Source: Acidobacteriota bacterium
GTDB lineage: Bacteria; Acidobacteriota; Thermoanaerobaculia; Multivoradales; Multivoraceae
Reading direction: 5' to 3'
Assembly: GCA_029263415.1 (NCBI GenBank)
Contig: JAJCXN010000048.1
Location: 325,169-389,168 of the forward strand
DNA length: 64,000 bases
In this document: positions 1 through 8,807 of the stretch, piece by piece
Layout of the letters: the number at the start of each line of letters is the position of its first letter
Position numbering within the stretch: position 1 is the stretch's first letter
Notes under the pieces: model-generated
What the model was told of the DNA's origin: nothing
Database searches by the model: none
What the model saw: the letters and a program-made list of their open reading frames with translations, nothing else
Translations under genes and position numbers: made by a program

Positions 1-2433
1 TCTCCGTGTCAGCAGGCTGAGAGCCTGGCTGCGGCAGGCCTCTTGGATCAAGCAATCGCAGAATTCTCGAACGCTTCTTCCGAGCAATTGCTTTCCTCGA
101 AGTGCAGCTGCGCACGAGAAAGCGTGACAGCAAAGCTCGCCGCCAACGCCACTGCTCTCCTTAAGGTCGGCCAGCTGACGGAGGCGCAAGAGGCACTGAA
201 CAAGGGACTCACGCTCGAACCCAGCAGTGCCTGGCTGCTCCGCATCGCGAACCAGATCAGTGGACTAGAACTCGCCAAGAGCATCGCCCACGTGAGACGG
301 CTTCGATCGGTGGGTAAACCTCAAGAAGCGAGAACTGCACTGAGCGTCCTCAATGAGAAACACCCCAACGCCACGGCGCTCTTGCAGCCGGATCTACTTC
401 GCCTCGCATCTGGGCCAGGCTGGTGGCGCAGCATCCGAGGCTTTGCGCTGACCAACTGGATCTGGTTGCTGGAACTGCTGCTCGTATCCTTCGTGGCATG
501 GCTGCTCCTCCGACGTTTCTGGACCAGGTTGCCGGCCGTACTGCGCTACTTCTTGCCTGGCGAGAAACTACTGCTCGAAGTTGCCGAAATGCCGGAAGAC
601 TCGCCGCTTTCCAAAGGCGAACTCACCTCGGTCTTGGCCTCGGCCGTTCATCGGCTTGGACAGGCGCAGGACAGCTCCCGTGTCCGGCTGGTGATTGGAT
701 CCCTGGACGAGCTGCCGGTACCCGAACTAGTCGAATCGGCGGGTCTGACCACCGGGTTGTGGACCGGCTTGGGCAAACTCCTCCAAGCCTTGTTGCCGAA
801 ACCACTTGCAATCAACGTGCAAGCGATTCGTGCAGGCCATCAAGGGCCAGGACTAGTGCTACAGATCGCGCGAGGCAAGGCCGTGGTCGCTAGCCGATCC
901 TTTGGAGCAAAGGAGATTCTTGGCAAAAACCACGCGCTTGTGCCAATCGATGCTTGGCTTCGGGTTGTTGAAGCCGCCGCTGTGTGGATGATCTTCACGC
1001 TCAACGAGCGTGCCGGCAAGCTCAAGAGGACCGTGGCCGGACTGGGATCGAGCGACTGGTGGGTCATTGCTCATCACCGCCTGGGAGTCATCAGCTTCGA
1101 TACCGAACCTGCCGACGACCGCAAACAGTCTAGATTCCATTTTGGTGAAGCGCTTGAGATCGAAAGTGACTACCGCCCAAGCCGGATCAACCTCGCCCGC
1201 GTCCTGCATCGCAGCGCCCCAGATGAAGCGATCCTCCAACTGGAACACGCGCTCGACTGCCACAACGACAAGGTCTATCTACCTCAGATTCCGCCCCCTA
1301 ACTCCGGCACCGTGTTTGCCAAGCTAAAAGCGATCTCAACAACCGATCTTGCAAACATGAAGCGCTGGCTTGGAGGAGAACCGTCGAAGCTGGACAAGCT
1401 CTCCGAGAAAGAGGCGCTGTTTAAGGGGCTCTACAACCTCTCCAACTTCACACTCGACCGATCGCTGGGAGAGCTCATTGAATCGAAGGTAGTACCCAAA
1501 CGGCCCCACCTTCCTGACGACGTCCGACTCGCCATCAAAGCCCTCGACCGATTGGCGGACCGAATGATGGAGGCGACTCACTACCTTGAGACGAGGCGTA
1601 CGTCCTTGTGGACCCGCATCACCGGCGAGTCCAAAGCCCGCCGAAACTTTCAACGATTCGTTCGCGAGTTTGCGCCCAAGGCACAAGCCGTGGCCGCAGC
1701 CGTTCAGCAACTCGAGGGTACCGATGACACCCAGCTCGACCAACTCGAGCAGCAAGCCACCGCCTCGGCTTCCGCGATTGAACTGGCCAATCTCTCGGTC
1801 GCCCGCTCCTTGTCCGCCTATCTCCAGGAGGACGCAACACTAAGAGACAACGAAGCTGTGGCAGCACTGGCGCTCTTAGAGCGCGCCGCTGCGGTAGGCG
1901 CCTGGGTCCTAGGCTGGGCAGCTCAAGAACCGTACTTCGCCTGGCTATCCGGAGACCGCGTCGGCCAAGCGGTCCGCGATCGAGCAGGTAACGTGCTCGC
2001 CGGCGCACCTGCACCCGCTGAAGACGCGCCCTCGCCTCTGGCCGCGCTTCCGTTCATTGGCGAAACTCTTGCCGCTGGGTTGAAGACGAAACTCGAGACC
2101 GAGACCCTCGCCGGTTTCTTGCAGAACTGCAGAACCCCACAACAGCGGATTCATCTCGCCGGCGAAATCGGAGCCGACGTCGCTTCCGTGCTGCGCTGGG
2201 CGGCCTTGATCGAACTCGCTGAACGTGTCTCGGGGCTCGACCCTGTCCACCTCCCCTTGTTGCGAGACGCGGAACTCGGCGACCTGGCCGCACTGTGCAG
2301 GGTCGACGGTGCAACCAAGAAACGGGTTGCAACGCTGCTTCTCTCCGAAGCCTATGAGGTCGAGGTCAACGCCGAACAACTCGACGACTGGCGGGAGCAG
2401 GCAGAGCGGACACGAACGCGGTTGGAAGTGTAA
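1..2433 (+). CDS. TPR-containing membrane protein, 5' end outside the window
   Basis: The reading frame is open from base 1 with no stop, so the gene begins before the window; a TTG at 43 is an internal start candidate only. The N-terminal part (about residues 1-120) has helix-turn-helix pairs rich in Ala/Leu typical of TPR repeats (for example QLTEAQEALNKGLTLEP). A strongly hydrophobic segment at about residues 152-173 (WIWLLELLLVSFVAWLLL) is a single membrane span followed by Arg residues. The remaining 600 or so residues are a soluble, alpha-helical, charged region that I do not recognise; it contains another TPR-like stretch near nucleotides 1140-1260. I infer a membrane-anchored scaffold or sensor protein. 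The end at TAA 2431-2433 is clear. The function is unknown. Confidence 0.75.
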   Translation, partial: SPCQQAESLAAAGLLDQAIAEFSNASSEQLLSSKCSCARESVTAKLAANATALLKVGQLTEAQEALNKGLTLEPSSAWLLRIANQISGLELAKSIAHVRRLRSVGKPQEARTALSVLNEKHPNATALLQPDLLRLASGPGWWRSIRGFALTNWIWLLELLLVSFVAWLLLRRFWTRLPAVLRYFLPGEKLLLEVAEMPEDSPLSKGELTSVLASAVHRLGQAQDSSRVRLVIGSLDELPVPELVESAGLTTGLWTGLGKLLQALLPKPLAINVQAIRAGHQGPGLVLQIARGKAVVASRSFGAKEILGKNHALVPIDAWLRVVEAAAVWMIFTLNERAGKLKRTVAGLGSSDWWVIAHHRLGVISFDTEPADDRKQSRFHFGEALEIESDYRPSRINLARVLHRSAPDEAILQLEHALDCHNDKVYLPQIPPPNSGTVFAKLKAISTTDLANMKRWLGGEPSKLDKLSEKEALFKGLYNLSNFTLDRSLGELIESKVVPKRPHLPDDVRLAIKALDRLADRMMEATHYLETRRTSLWTRITGESKARRNFQRFVREFAPKAQAVAAAVQQLEGTDDTQLDQLEQQATASASAIELANLSVARSLSAYLQEDATLRDNEAVAALALLERAAAVGAWVLGWAAQEPYFAWLSGDRVGQAVRDRAGNVLAGAPAPAEDAPSPLAALPFIGETLAAGLKTKLETETLAGFLQNCRTPQQRIHLAGEIGADVASVLRWAALIELAERVSGLDPVHLPLLRDAELGDLAALCRVDGATKKRVATLLLSEAYEVEVNAEQLDDWREQAERTRTRLEV

Positions 2434-2893
2434 GCCTGCTACGCGCCGAGCCGCTCAACGTTCCTGCTTTGACAACCGCAGTCCGAAACCCCACGGGCGA
2501 GCCAAGCGCAGGCGACATCGGAAGTAGTGTCCACTGTTCTCCAGCGGCTCGCTCTGACCGACCATACGCCTTAGCGAGGCAGCCGTAGCAAGCCACTGCC
2601 CTGGTAGACACCTGAACTTTGCTCGGCAGCCTCTGTTCTCCTGTCGCAAGTAGGGTGCCGGCTTCCCAGCTTGACAAGCTAGCCAGTCAGATCCCGAGCA
2701 CGAGCGGATTGAACCTCATCGGGCAAACCGCAGTTGACAGCCACCGGGGCTCCCAGAATTCGGTGCTCTTCTTGGCACATAGGGATTTTCCTGGCCGTTG
2801 AATTCTCAATCGATACGAGGGGAAGGAGACCAACGCAAGCCGCTTCTGGACGACGTACTCCATCAAACAATCGATCTTCGGGAACATCCGCGG
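2434..2893. other. intergenic stretch, convergent gene ends
   Basis: This stretch lies between the end of the TPR gene on the plus strand and the end of the protease operon on the minus strand. I see no protein with recognisable family features on either strand and no strong hairpin with a U-tract. Confidence 0.5.
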
Positions 2894-3445
2894 CTAGAGC
2901 CGACGATCGCCGTAGAAGGCACGAAGACGTTCCAACAACTCCTTGCTGCTCACGATCGCGCCCGGCTGCAGGTGGGCCTCCATGCGGCGCCAGGGCCGTA
3001 CCATCACATGAAGGTCTGGATCCCGGAGCCAAAGAGTGGAGAACCGAAAGCGCCGAGATACGACGGCATCGACGAAGCCCTGGTACTCCGCGTCCAGATC
3101 GCTGTCGACTTGCTTGATCGCGCGTTCGAAAGGTCTCGCCAACCAATCTTCTCCGATCCAGTCGACTATCCAACGTGTACTCGCTTGTGCGAGGAACCTC
3201 GCACGCGCATAGTAAATCGGACCACCTTCTCCGTGAATCTGCAGGTGCCATTGGCCAGTGTGCTTGAGATCGAGACCCTCCAGCAAGGAAGCGTCTTGAT
3301 CCGGTTCGAACTGCTGAAGCACCTCGTGAACAGCAAAGGGCCCAGGCCTACGATCGTTCCTCGACTCACGATAGATCGCGAGTTCGGCGGCCAACAAGTC
3401 AACGAGCTGGTCTTTCCCCTCAGCGTCGCGGACGCGGAGTGTCAT
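2894..3445 (-). CDS. hypothetical protein, last gene of CHAT protease operon
   Basis: This 183-residue protein is not recognised. I chose the ATG at 3445 because it overlaps the stop codon of the upstream protease gene in an ATGA at 3442-3445, the same junction type as the other genes of this operon; an upstream in-frame ATG at 3493 would create a 52-base overlap. The product has no signal peptide or membrane segment. It is rich in Trp, Arg and acidic residues (WIVDWIGEDWLARPFE) and looks like a compact alpha/beta cytoplasmic protein. Strict translational coupling to a papain-like protease and a CHAT protease implies a role in the same process, for example as substrate, inhibitor or effector. 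That is inference only. Confidence 0.7.
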   Translation of the reverse strand: MTLRVRDAEGKDQLVDLLAAELAIYRESRNDRRPGPFAVHEVLQQFEPDQDASLLEGLDLKHTGQWHLQIHGEGGPIYYARARFLAQASTRWIVDWIGEDWLARPFERAIKQVDSDLDAEYQGFVDAVVSRRFRFSTLWLRDPDLHVMVRPWRRMEAHLQPGAIVSSKELLERLRAFYGDRRL

Positions 3446-4014
3446 GTGAATACTCCTGACTTCGGGCGAATGTTCAACAATGAGTGCCGCCACTGTAGTT
3501 CGTTCTTGGCAGTAAGGTCGTCATAGTAGGCACGAACTAGATAGCCTTGGATCGGGTCCATTCGAAGCAATTCAACCCGATTGTTCCTTTCACGGAAGCC
3601 GACCACAAGTTCGACGTGGATCCGCGATCTAAAGACCTGAATCGGGCGCTGCCAAACTTGAACATGCGTCCGGATCTCGGCCAAGGAGGCAGCGCGAGCC
3701 ACGGGCTCTGAGAGAAAGCCATTCGTTTCCCAGACTTCCGGGAGGTCGCCTACCTCCACAGGCTTGTCACAATGTTCGGGGACATTGTGATGCGGCGAGC
3801 ATCCAGGATCGCACTCCAAAAAATCTCTCGCTACAACTTGGTGGAAACGAGTCTGGCCATGCCGGTAAGCCTCCGACTCGACACAAGCAGCCCAACACCA
3901 ATAATCACCCCGCTGCACAATCGACCGAAGCCCTGGAAGCCTTACGAATGGGGGCGGCATAGCCGGTTCGACATCGGGGATCAACCGACGCTCCGCGTCA
4001 GGGACCCCGATCAT
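3442..4014 (-). CDS. papain-like cysteine protease (C39/C70-like fold)
   Basis: This 190-residue protein starts at the ATG at 4014, which overlaps the stop of the upstream gene (ATGA, 4011-4014); an in-frame ATG at 4047 is less likely. The motif QRGDYWCWAACVES carries Gln34 (oxyanion) and Cys40 (nucleophile); His133 lies in RIHVELVVGF and Asp153 in LLRMDPIQG. This Gln-Cys-His-Asp order and spacing is that of papain-like peptidases such as the C39-like and AvrRpt2-like (C70) families, where CWAA is the classic nucleophile motif. There is no signal peptide, so it probably acts in the cytoplasm. A second cysteine protease of a different fold (CHAT) is encoded in the same operon. Four further Cys residues at about 68-82 could bind metal or form disulfides. 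Confidence 0.85.
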   Translation of the reverse strand: MIGVPDAERRLIPDVEPAMPPPFVRLPGLRSIVQRGDYWCWAACVESEAYRHGQTRFHQVVARDFLECDPGCSPHHNVPEHCDKPVEVGDLPEVWETNGFLSEPVARAASLAEIRTHVQVWQRPIQVFRSRIHVELVVGFRERNNRVELLRMDPIQGYLVRAYYDDLTAKNELQWRHSLLNIRPKSGVFT

Positions 4015-4955
4015 TCCTCGATCCCGTCGAACTGCAGGGCATAGCAATCTCGCTCTCCAAGCCCAACGCCGTTGCTCCTAAAGGAGATCGGGACAGGGTC
4101 AACACCATCCGGCCAGAAGGCTGAAATTGTGTACAAGGCAGCCATGTCGGGGTCTCCTCCCATCAGTGGCGGTGAACCCTCGCCAACCCCGATGATGTCT
4201 TCCAGTTCGCGGTTTGCGATTCTGACCGGAACCGTATTCTCGCCGGCAACTGGCTTGAGGCGCAGCGTCTCCTCCTCCATTCCCTTCCGCTTCCACAACA
4301 GCGTCACGCCGGAGTCGGGGCAGTTGACCTCCCAGGTGATTCCGGGAGCAGCCGCCTGTCGGTGCACAGCGTCACCCGTGTCTCCCCCCGAGTAAAGAGA
4401 CTTGAACTCGTAGATTTGTGGTTCCCCGTCCACTGCAATCACCGGTTGGCTCGCGATCGCGCCTGCTCCCAAAAGCACCGTTCCTACGACGCCCTCACCA
4501 GGCAGGAGATTCTCAACAAGCGCCCCTTTGTTGAGCAGGTTGGCATTCTTGACCTTCATTTGTCTCATGCTCGGTACCCAGAACAGATCTCCCTCCGGGG
4601 TCTCTTCGGACGGCGCCTCGCCACCGGAACCCTCGGACACTTTGATCTTTTCTTGCGGAACATCGAGCACCAAGGCTTGATCGAAGAACTCGTAGAGTGC
4701 AAAGAGCCGCTGCTCTCGAAAGTAGGTTAGAACCGGCTTTTTCGTGGAAGCGTCTGGGTCCACGTAACGGGTCTCCACAACCAAACAGGCAAGATGGGGA
4801 GGCAAGGAAGCAACCAGTCCTTCGCTGAGCGGAAAGTCCTTGAGGCCCCGCCGGAGGTTGGGGACTACAAGCAGTGCGTCTTCAACCTCAGACTCCTTCT
4901 GGGTCAGCCGAGGTACCAATCCGAGAACCCCCTGTGTCTTTACGATCAGTTTCAT
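4011..4955 (-). CDS. hypothetical protein between two protease genes
   Basis: This 314-residue protein is of unknown family. Its ATG at 4955 overlaps the stop of the CHAT gene in an ATGA at 4952-4955, and its own stop overlaps the protease start, so all three are translationally coupled. The N-terminus (MKLIVKTQGVLGLVPRL) starts with a beta strand and lacks a secretion signal. An acidic, Gly/Ser-rich linker at about residues 105-122 separates two beta-rich parts. That linker is an attractive site for proteolytic cleavage, which would fit a substrate or effector released by the CHAT protease; this is a guess from context. It lacks the N-terminal Cys and the size of bacterial gasdermins. Confidence 0.75.
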   Translation of the reverse strand: MKLIVKTQGVLGLVPRLTQKESEVEDALLVVPNLRRGLKDFPLSEGLVASLPPHLACLVVETRYVDPDASTKKPVLTYFREQRLFALYEFFDQALVLDVPQEKIKVSEGSGGEAPSEETPEGDLFWVPSMRQMKVKNANLLNKGALVENLLPGEGVVGTVLLGAGAIASQPVIAVDGEPQIYEFKSLYSGGDTGDAVHRQAAAPGITWEVNCPDSGVTLLWKRKGMEEETLRLKPVAGENTVPVRIANRELEDIIGVGEGSPPLMGGDPDMAALYTISAFWPDGVDPVPISFRSNGVGLGERDCYALQFDGIEE

Positions 4956-6253
4956 TCACTTCTCCCTTTCTCTACTAATACAAATGGAGCCCATGCAGAC
5001 AACAGTTGCCCGCTATCGATGGCCGCTAGCTGCGCAGAACGAAGCGCCTCACCAGGTGACAGTCCTCCCAGGTAGTACCCATAAAAGTCACGCGAAAGCG
5101 TAAACGTGGAGCCATCATCGACCGCTTGAAGCGTCATTACAACCGCTTTGGCCCCAGCTTCCAAGAACGCCCGTGCAATGCCGAGGCTTGTGCCCTCTTC
5201 ACTGCGAAGGTCGATCCCGGTATCGCAGCCGGCAAGGATCACGAGTTCCAGATCGCTAAGGTCGAGGTCGGCAATTCTCTCCGCCGTTAAGCGGTCATCG
5301 CCTGAAAGAACTAGCGCCGACTTTCTCGGGTCCTGTCGGTCGGCCGACGCGTGGCCAGAGAAATGAAAGAGCGTGGCTTCCTCAAGGAGGGCGGTCACTC
5401 GGTCCAACGTGGCTTCGCGATTGGCGAGGTGATCCGCAACGGCTATTTGTTCCGCCAGCCAAGCTCCTTCCCTCTCTGCTCCTGGAAGCGACTCAGCTTG
5501 ACCGGCCTCGCTAACGGTCACCAGGAGGCTGCGGCCGGAGGCACTTCGGTGCGTCGCCATCGCGCCGGCCTCGCCTAGCTCCAGCAGCGACCTCGATACA
5601 ACCACCTGAACGAGTTCTACAAGGTGTCGACCACCTACCACGAGAGCCGAAAACGGCAGTCGGAAGGTCAGGCCGTCAGGAACCACAACGACCCGATTGG
5701 CACTGAGGATCAATTCTTCTGCTGGTCCGAGGAGAACGGCGCCCAGTTCCACTAGTGCTTCATCGGTCTTCCCTGCCAGGCTCAAACCTAGTTCCGCAGC
5801 GGTTTCGGTGTATGCATACCAGTCTCGAGCAGGGACGACCCAATGCCGCGTCTCTGCACCGCTTATGGCCCAACAGGATAGCGACCCTCCATGCAGTGTC
5901 TGGAAGACGATAGTGAGGCGGTTCGCAGAGGCCTCTCCTTTAGGCTGGCGCGGAACGCCTGCAACTTTGGAGGGGGCCAGTCCGTTGTCCAGGTCGGTGA
6001 AGGTCAGTGCCTCTTCTACGTCGCCGGCCTCAATGAGAAGCTGCACCATCCGACGAACGGGTGTCTCACGGCCAAACATACTGATCGATGACAGTGGTGG
6101 GGCTTGTGATCCGTGATCCCGCTGGAATCGAATGGCAGATGCCAGTTCCTCTCTGGCCTCGTCGACCATCCCGAGTGCAGCATAAGCATCGCCACGCAGC
6201 AGACTGCACCAAGCAGCATAGGGACTGTTGCCAAGCTCTACATAAAGAGCCAT
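4952..6253 (-). CDS. CHAT-domain cysteine protease (TPR-CHAT C-terminal part)
   Basis: The first 100 or so residues are TPR-like helices (GDAYAALGMVDEAREELASA). Residues about 180-430 form a CHAT (caspase HetF associated with TPRs) protease domain: His301 in LFHFSGHASAD and Cys343 in LVILAGCDTG make the caspase-like dyad, and the strand VVVVPDGLTFRLPFSALV is typical of the family. The ATG at 6253 has no convincing Shine-Dalgarno and lies 188 bases inside the preceding TPR lipoprotein frame. Upstream in this frame there is a TAA at 6268-6266. I therefore think this is the C-terminal half of a single TPR-CHAT lipoprotein broken by a +1 frameshift near 6260, rather than an independent gene. CHAT proteases are known as regulators and effectors in several prokaryotic immune and death systems. 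Confidence 0.85.
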   Translation of the reverse strand: MALYVELGNSPYAAWCSLLRGDAYAALGMVDEAREELASAIRFQRDHGSQAPPLSSISMFGRETPVRRMVQLLIEAGDVEEALTFTDLDNGLAPSKVAGVPRQPKGEASANRLTIVFQTLHGGSLSCWAISGAETRHWVVPARDWYAYTETAAELGLSLAGKTDEALVELGAVLLGPAEELILSANRVVVVPDGLTFRLPFSALVVGGRHLVELVQVVVSRSLLELGEAGAMATHRSASGRSLLVTVSEAGQAESLPGAEREGAWLAEQIAVADHLANREATLDRVTALLEEATLFHFSGHASADRQDPRKSALVLSGDDRLTAERIADLDLSDLELVILAGCDTGIDLRSEEGTSLGIARAFLEAGAKAVVMTLQAVDDGSTFTLSRDFYGYYLGGLSPGEALRSAQLAAIDSGQLLSAWAPFVLVEKGRSE

Positions 6254-7799
6254 CGCAGCAGTCGATTAATTCCAGTGACCTTTCTGGAGCAGTACCGAGC
6301 AAATTTCTCGCCCTGACTAGCGACACGTCCGCCAGGGTTCGAGTCCTTTCTGACGGTTCACTCAAGTCTTGGTTGATCAGGAGCGCCTCATGAACCGCCG
6401 CATCGAAAGCGACGGAGTCACCAAGGCTCGTGTGCTCAAAGGCGCTCCAAACAAGGGCATCGATGACGAATCCCGGTCGCCCCATCTGTTCAGCAAAAGC
6501 CTTGCTCGCCTGCCTATAGAGCAAAGAGATTCGAGGCTGACCAAAGTGCCTAGCCACCCACGAGCCGCTAACTGAGGCCGAGTAGGCAGCACGAAAGTTC
6601 TGTTCTTGATGAGCCAGCGTCAGTGAGTGCACGACCTCGCGCCAAGCCCTCTCGGTTCGACCTGATTCGAGCAGCGTCCTCGCAAGAAGCCCCCGAAATC
6701 GCGACTCTTCCGAACGATCGTCAAGCTCAATCGCCTTGCCTAGACCCGCTTCCAGGTGGAGCATCGCCAGCCCGAGGCTTCCTTCAGCGTAGTAGGCCGT
6801 CGCGAGTTCTCCATTCGACTGAATAGACAGTGGCAAGTAACCAGCCGCCTCTTGTTCAGCCAGTGCCACCTCGAAGGCCACTGGCTGTACCTGTTCAATG
6901 TGGCGCCTGCTTCGGAGCGCGAAGTGGTCCACCGTAGCCCTAAGGACTGGTACGGCCTGGATCGCTTCTGACTTTTGTAGAGTAACGAGATTGGTTCGAG
7001 AGCCCGTCCAGGCCCCGGATTCAAACTGGCCCAATGCAAGCGCCAGATCCGAAAGAGCGGCCACACTTGAGGAGGTCTTCAAGGCGCAGACCGAGGTTTC
7101 GATCCAAGCAGTGAATTCCACCCAAAACCGATCTCCTGAAGCTGGCTCAGGCACCGCTGCACGAAGCTGGCTCCCCGCACACCAGGTCTCCACCGGTCGA
7201 TTCGCGTGTTCAGATAGAAGCCCCCATGCGATGCGGTTTCCGTTCTGAACGGCAGCTTCCCCTCCAAAAGGCGCCAGCGTCCCTGATCCATCTCGAGCCT
7301 GTGGGTGGTCGACCACTGCTACGCGTTCTGCTTTTGGGAACAGGCCCAACCCGATCAACGCGGCCGCCCGATTGCTCATCGCCTCGGACGAGGGAGCTGA
7401 TGTGAGGAGGGCCTTCTCAGCTTCGATCAACGCCAGTGCAGCGAACCTGGGATTCTTCGTTCGATGCGCGGCTTCCACGAGTGCCGCTGAGGCGTCGATC
7501 CTGCGCTGTCGGGACCCTGTGCTTGCACTGTCAGCCAACAGTTCCGCCGCATGTACGAAATCCTGGCCCACACGCGCAGATGCCAGCCTCGCGAGACCGA
7601 CATTGTACGAGTCTGGGTCCGCGGAAAGCACCAACCCGCCTCCTACGCTCAAACGCGCACCCGATTCGAGGTTTCGCGAAGCCCAATCACGTAGATCTCC
7701 ATCAGTACCACCCTCCCCGATGCAGGCGGAACTCAAAGCGACAAGTAGAAGGATACCCACACCGAACTGCCACGGTTCGAGGGGAGGCGCTGCGCTCAC
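6066..7799 (-). CDS. TPR lipoprotein, N-terminal part of broken TPR-CHAT gene
   Basis: I chose the GTG at 7799 because it gives a signal sequence directly: PWQFGVGILLLVALSSAC ends in a lipobox (LSSAC), so the product is likely a lipoprotein with its helical repeats outside the inner membrane. The frame stays open to 8135, but that extension has no coding character. Residues about 60-510 are TPR-like repeats rich in Ala and Leu (for example ATAYYAEGSLGLAMLHLEAG). The last 60 or so residues suddenly turn Cys/Arg-rich (DGSLCRAWQQSLCCLVQSA), the signature of reading out of frame. The neighbouring frame continues the TPR pattern straight into the CHAT domain. Skipping one base at 6260 joins the two as ...LELID-AAMALYVELGN.... 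Confidence 0.65.
   Translation of the reverse strand: MSAAPPLEPWQFGVGILLLVALSSACIGEGGTDGDLRDWASRNLESGARLSVGGGLVLSADPDSYNVGLARLASARVGQDFVHAAELLADSASTGSRQRRIDASAALVEAAHRTKNPRFAALALIEAEKALLTSAPSSEAMSNRAAALIGLGLFPKAERVAVVDHPQARDGSGTLAPFGGEAAVQNGNRIAWGLLSEHANRPVETWCAGSQLRAAVPEPASGDRFWVEFTAWIETSVCALKTSSSVAALSDLALALGQFESGAWTGSRTNLVTLQKSEAIQAVPVLRATVDHFALRSRRHIEQVQPVAFEVALAEQEAAGYLPLSIQSNGELATAYYAEGSLGLAMLHLEAGLGKAIELDDRSEESRFRGLLARTLLESGRTERAWREVVHSLTLAHQEQNFRAAYSASVSGSWVARHFGQPRISLLYRQASKAFAEQMGRPGFVIDALVWSAFEHTSLGDSVAFDAAVHEALLINQDLSEPSERTRTLADVSLVRARNLLGTAPERSLELIDCCDGSLCRAWQQSLCCLVQSAAWRCLCCTRDGRRGQRGTGICHSIPAGSRITSPTTVIDQYVWP
6254..6266 (-). other. apparent +1 frameshift site joining TPR and CHAT halves
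   Basis: The switch must occur after the last in-frame stop of the CHAT frame (6268-6266) and before the TPR frame becomes nonsense. Reading GAC (6263-6261), skipping the T at 6260 and continuing GCT GCG ATG gives a smooth TPR helix across the junction. I see no canonical programmed-frameshift signal (no slippery heptamer, no in-frame stop at the shift point). A sequencing or assembly error or a real inactivating mutation is therefore as likely as recoding. Confidence 0.6.
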
Positions 7800-8140
7800 C
7801 TTTGTTGTGTTCCCGCTCAACGACCGTCCATCTGCGGACACCACTCGGCACCGGCGCTTTGAAGAGGAGGGTTTGAACTTGTATTCATTTCGTCGGTACT
7901 GCGGTCCCTGGGCAATGGTAACGGTGCCCCTTGTGGAACGGTGGGCGGGAGATTTGCCTAGTCGTTGACGCCCTCTCCATGGCATACAGACGGACCGTCG
8001 CGACACTTTGCCTCCGAGGCCACGCGCTACCTCCACCAACAACACAGGACTATCAGACAGTTGGTATGAGGTCCCCAAAGCGTCGAATGAGCTACGGGAA
8101 ACCATCAAAGTACTACGCATCGGGCCGATGGGCACTGGAC
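7800..8140. other. upstream region of CHAT operon
   Basis: No protein-like segment or RNA gene is seen here. The promoter of the minus-strand TPR-CHAT operon should lie in this stretch, but I cannot point to a confident -35/-10 pair. Confidence 0.35.
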
Positions 8141-8476
8141 CTACGTCGACGCGATCACTTCGAGAGATTGAACTGTCTTTGGCAAAGAGATCGCAAGCCT
8201 ACTTCTTGGGAGAAGCGCTCCTTGCGAAAGCGACACGAGCCGCCATGGAGGTTGTCCAAATTCTTGCGTTCGCTTGTCCGCCAGCCTGCCAGGAAGCCCG
8301 TGGCCTCCTTCTGCTTCAGCTTGCTGAACGCACCGACGCACAACTGCCTCAGTGAGATCCAATCCTTGAACCACGCGATGGATGCCCGGACCACTGGTCC
8401 GGACCGCCCCCACTGCTTCGGTTCTCTCTTCTACCGTGAAGGTGGGCGGTTTCCGTCGTATCGTTGAGATCTCCAT
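8141..8476 (-). pseudogene. decayed IS3-family orfA transposase remnant
   Basis: The translation from 8476 keeps the orfA helix-turn-helix pattern: FTVEERTEAVGAVRTSG then LDLTEAVVRRCVQQAEAEGG then GLPGRLADKRTQEFGQ, matching the usual order of IS3-type TnpA (F-T-x-E-x-K-x-E-A-V, D-L-x-x-x-x-L-R-x-W-V, E-A-E). The C-terminal leucine zipper has lost frame; another minus frame reads AARVAFARSASPKK, then a stop, then ACDLFAKDSS, echoing the family's ILKKATAFFAKE ending. No orfB or terminal inverted repeats are recognisable. This is an old, inactive IS fragment. Confidence 0.7.
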
Positions 8477-8807
8477 CTACGCATTCCTGCCTCTCTGGCA
8501 CGTGTTCGCGACGACGGGGTCAACGTCACACAACCTTCCACTCTTCCCGCACAATTGCACCATGCCCCACCTCAGCACGCTGCGCGGGCAGTGAGCGTTC
8601 GGCAACCTGGGCACCTTTGCTCGGGCCATGTTCCCGGTAGCGGCGGCGGGATCCACTGGCCAACGGTGAAAGAGCCATGGGCGATGGGTTCCCGAAGACG
8701 CTTGACGTAACCAGTAGATCCACCCAAGCGGCTAGAATAGAACTTGGTCCACCACCCCCACGATCCGTCCCGCGGCTCAGCCTCCTACCGAGCCGATCAG
8801 AGCCCAG
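8477..8807. other. region upstream of ECF sigma factor
   Basis: No credible gene is seen. The region separates the IS remnant from the sigma factor gene and should contain the sigma factor's own promoter, which I cannot localise. Confidence 0.35.

Noticed and set aside
4011-4955. 314-aa operon protein as a bacterial gasdermin
   Set aside because: CHAT proteases are known gasdermin activators, but this protein is larger, has no Cys near the N-terminus for palmitoylation and shows no matching hydrophobic pattern.
7800-8135. N-terminal extension of the TPR lipoprotein
   Set aside because: It would bury the lipoprotein signal 112 residues inside the protein and its composition is non-coding.
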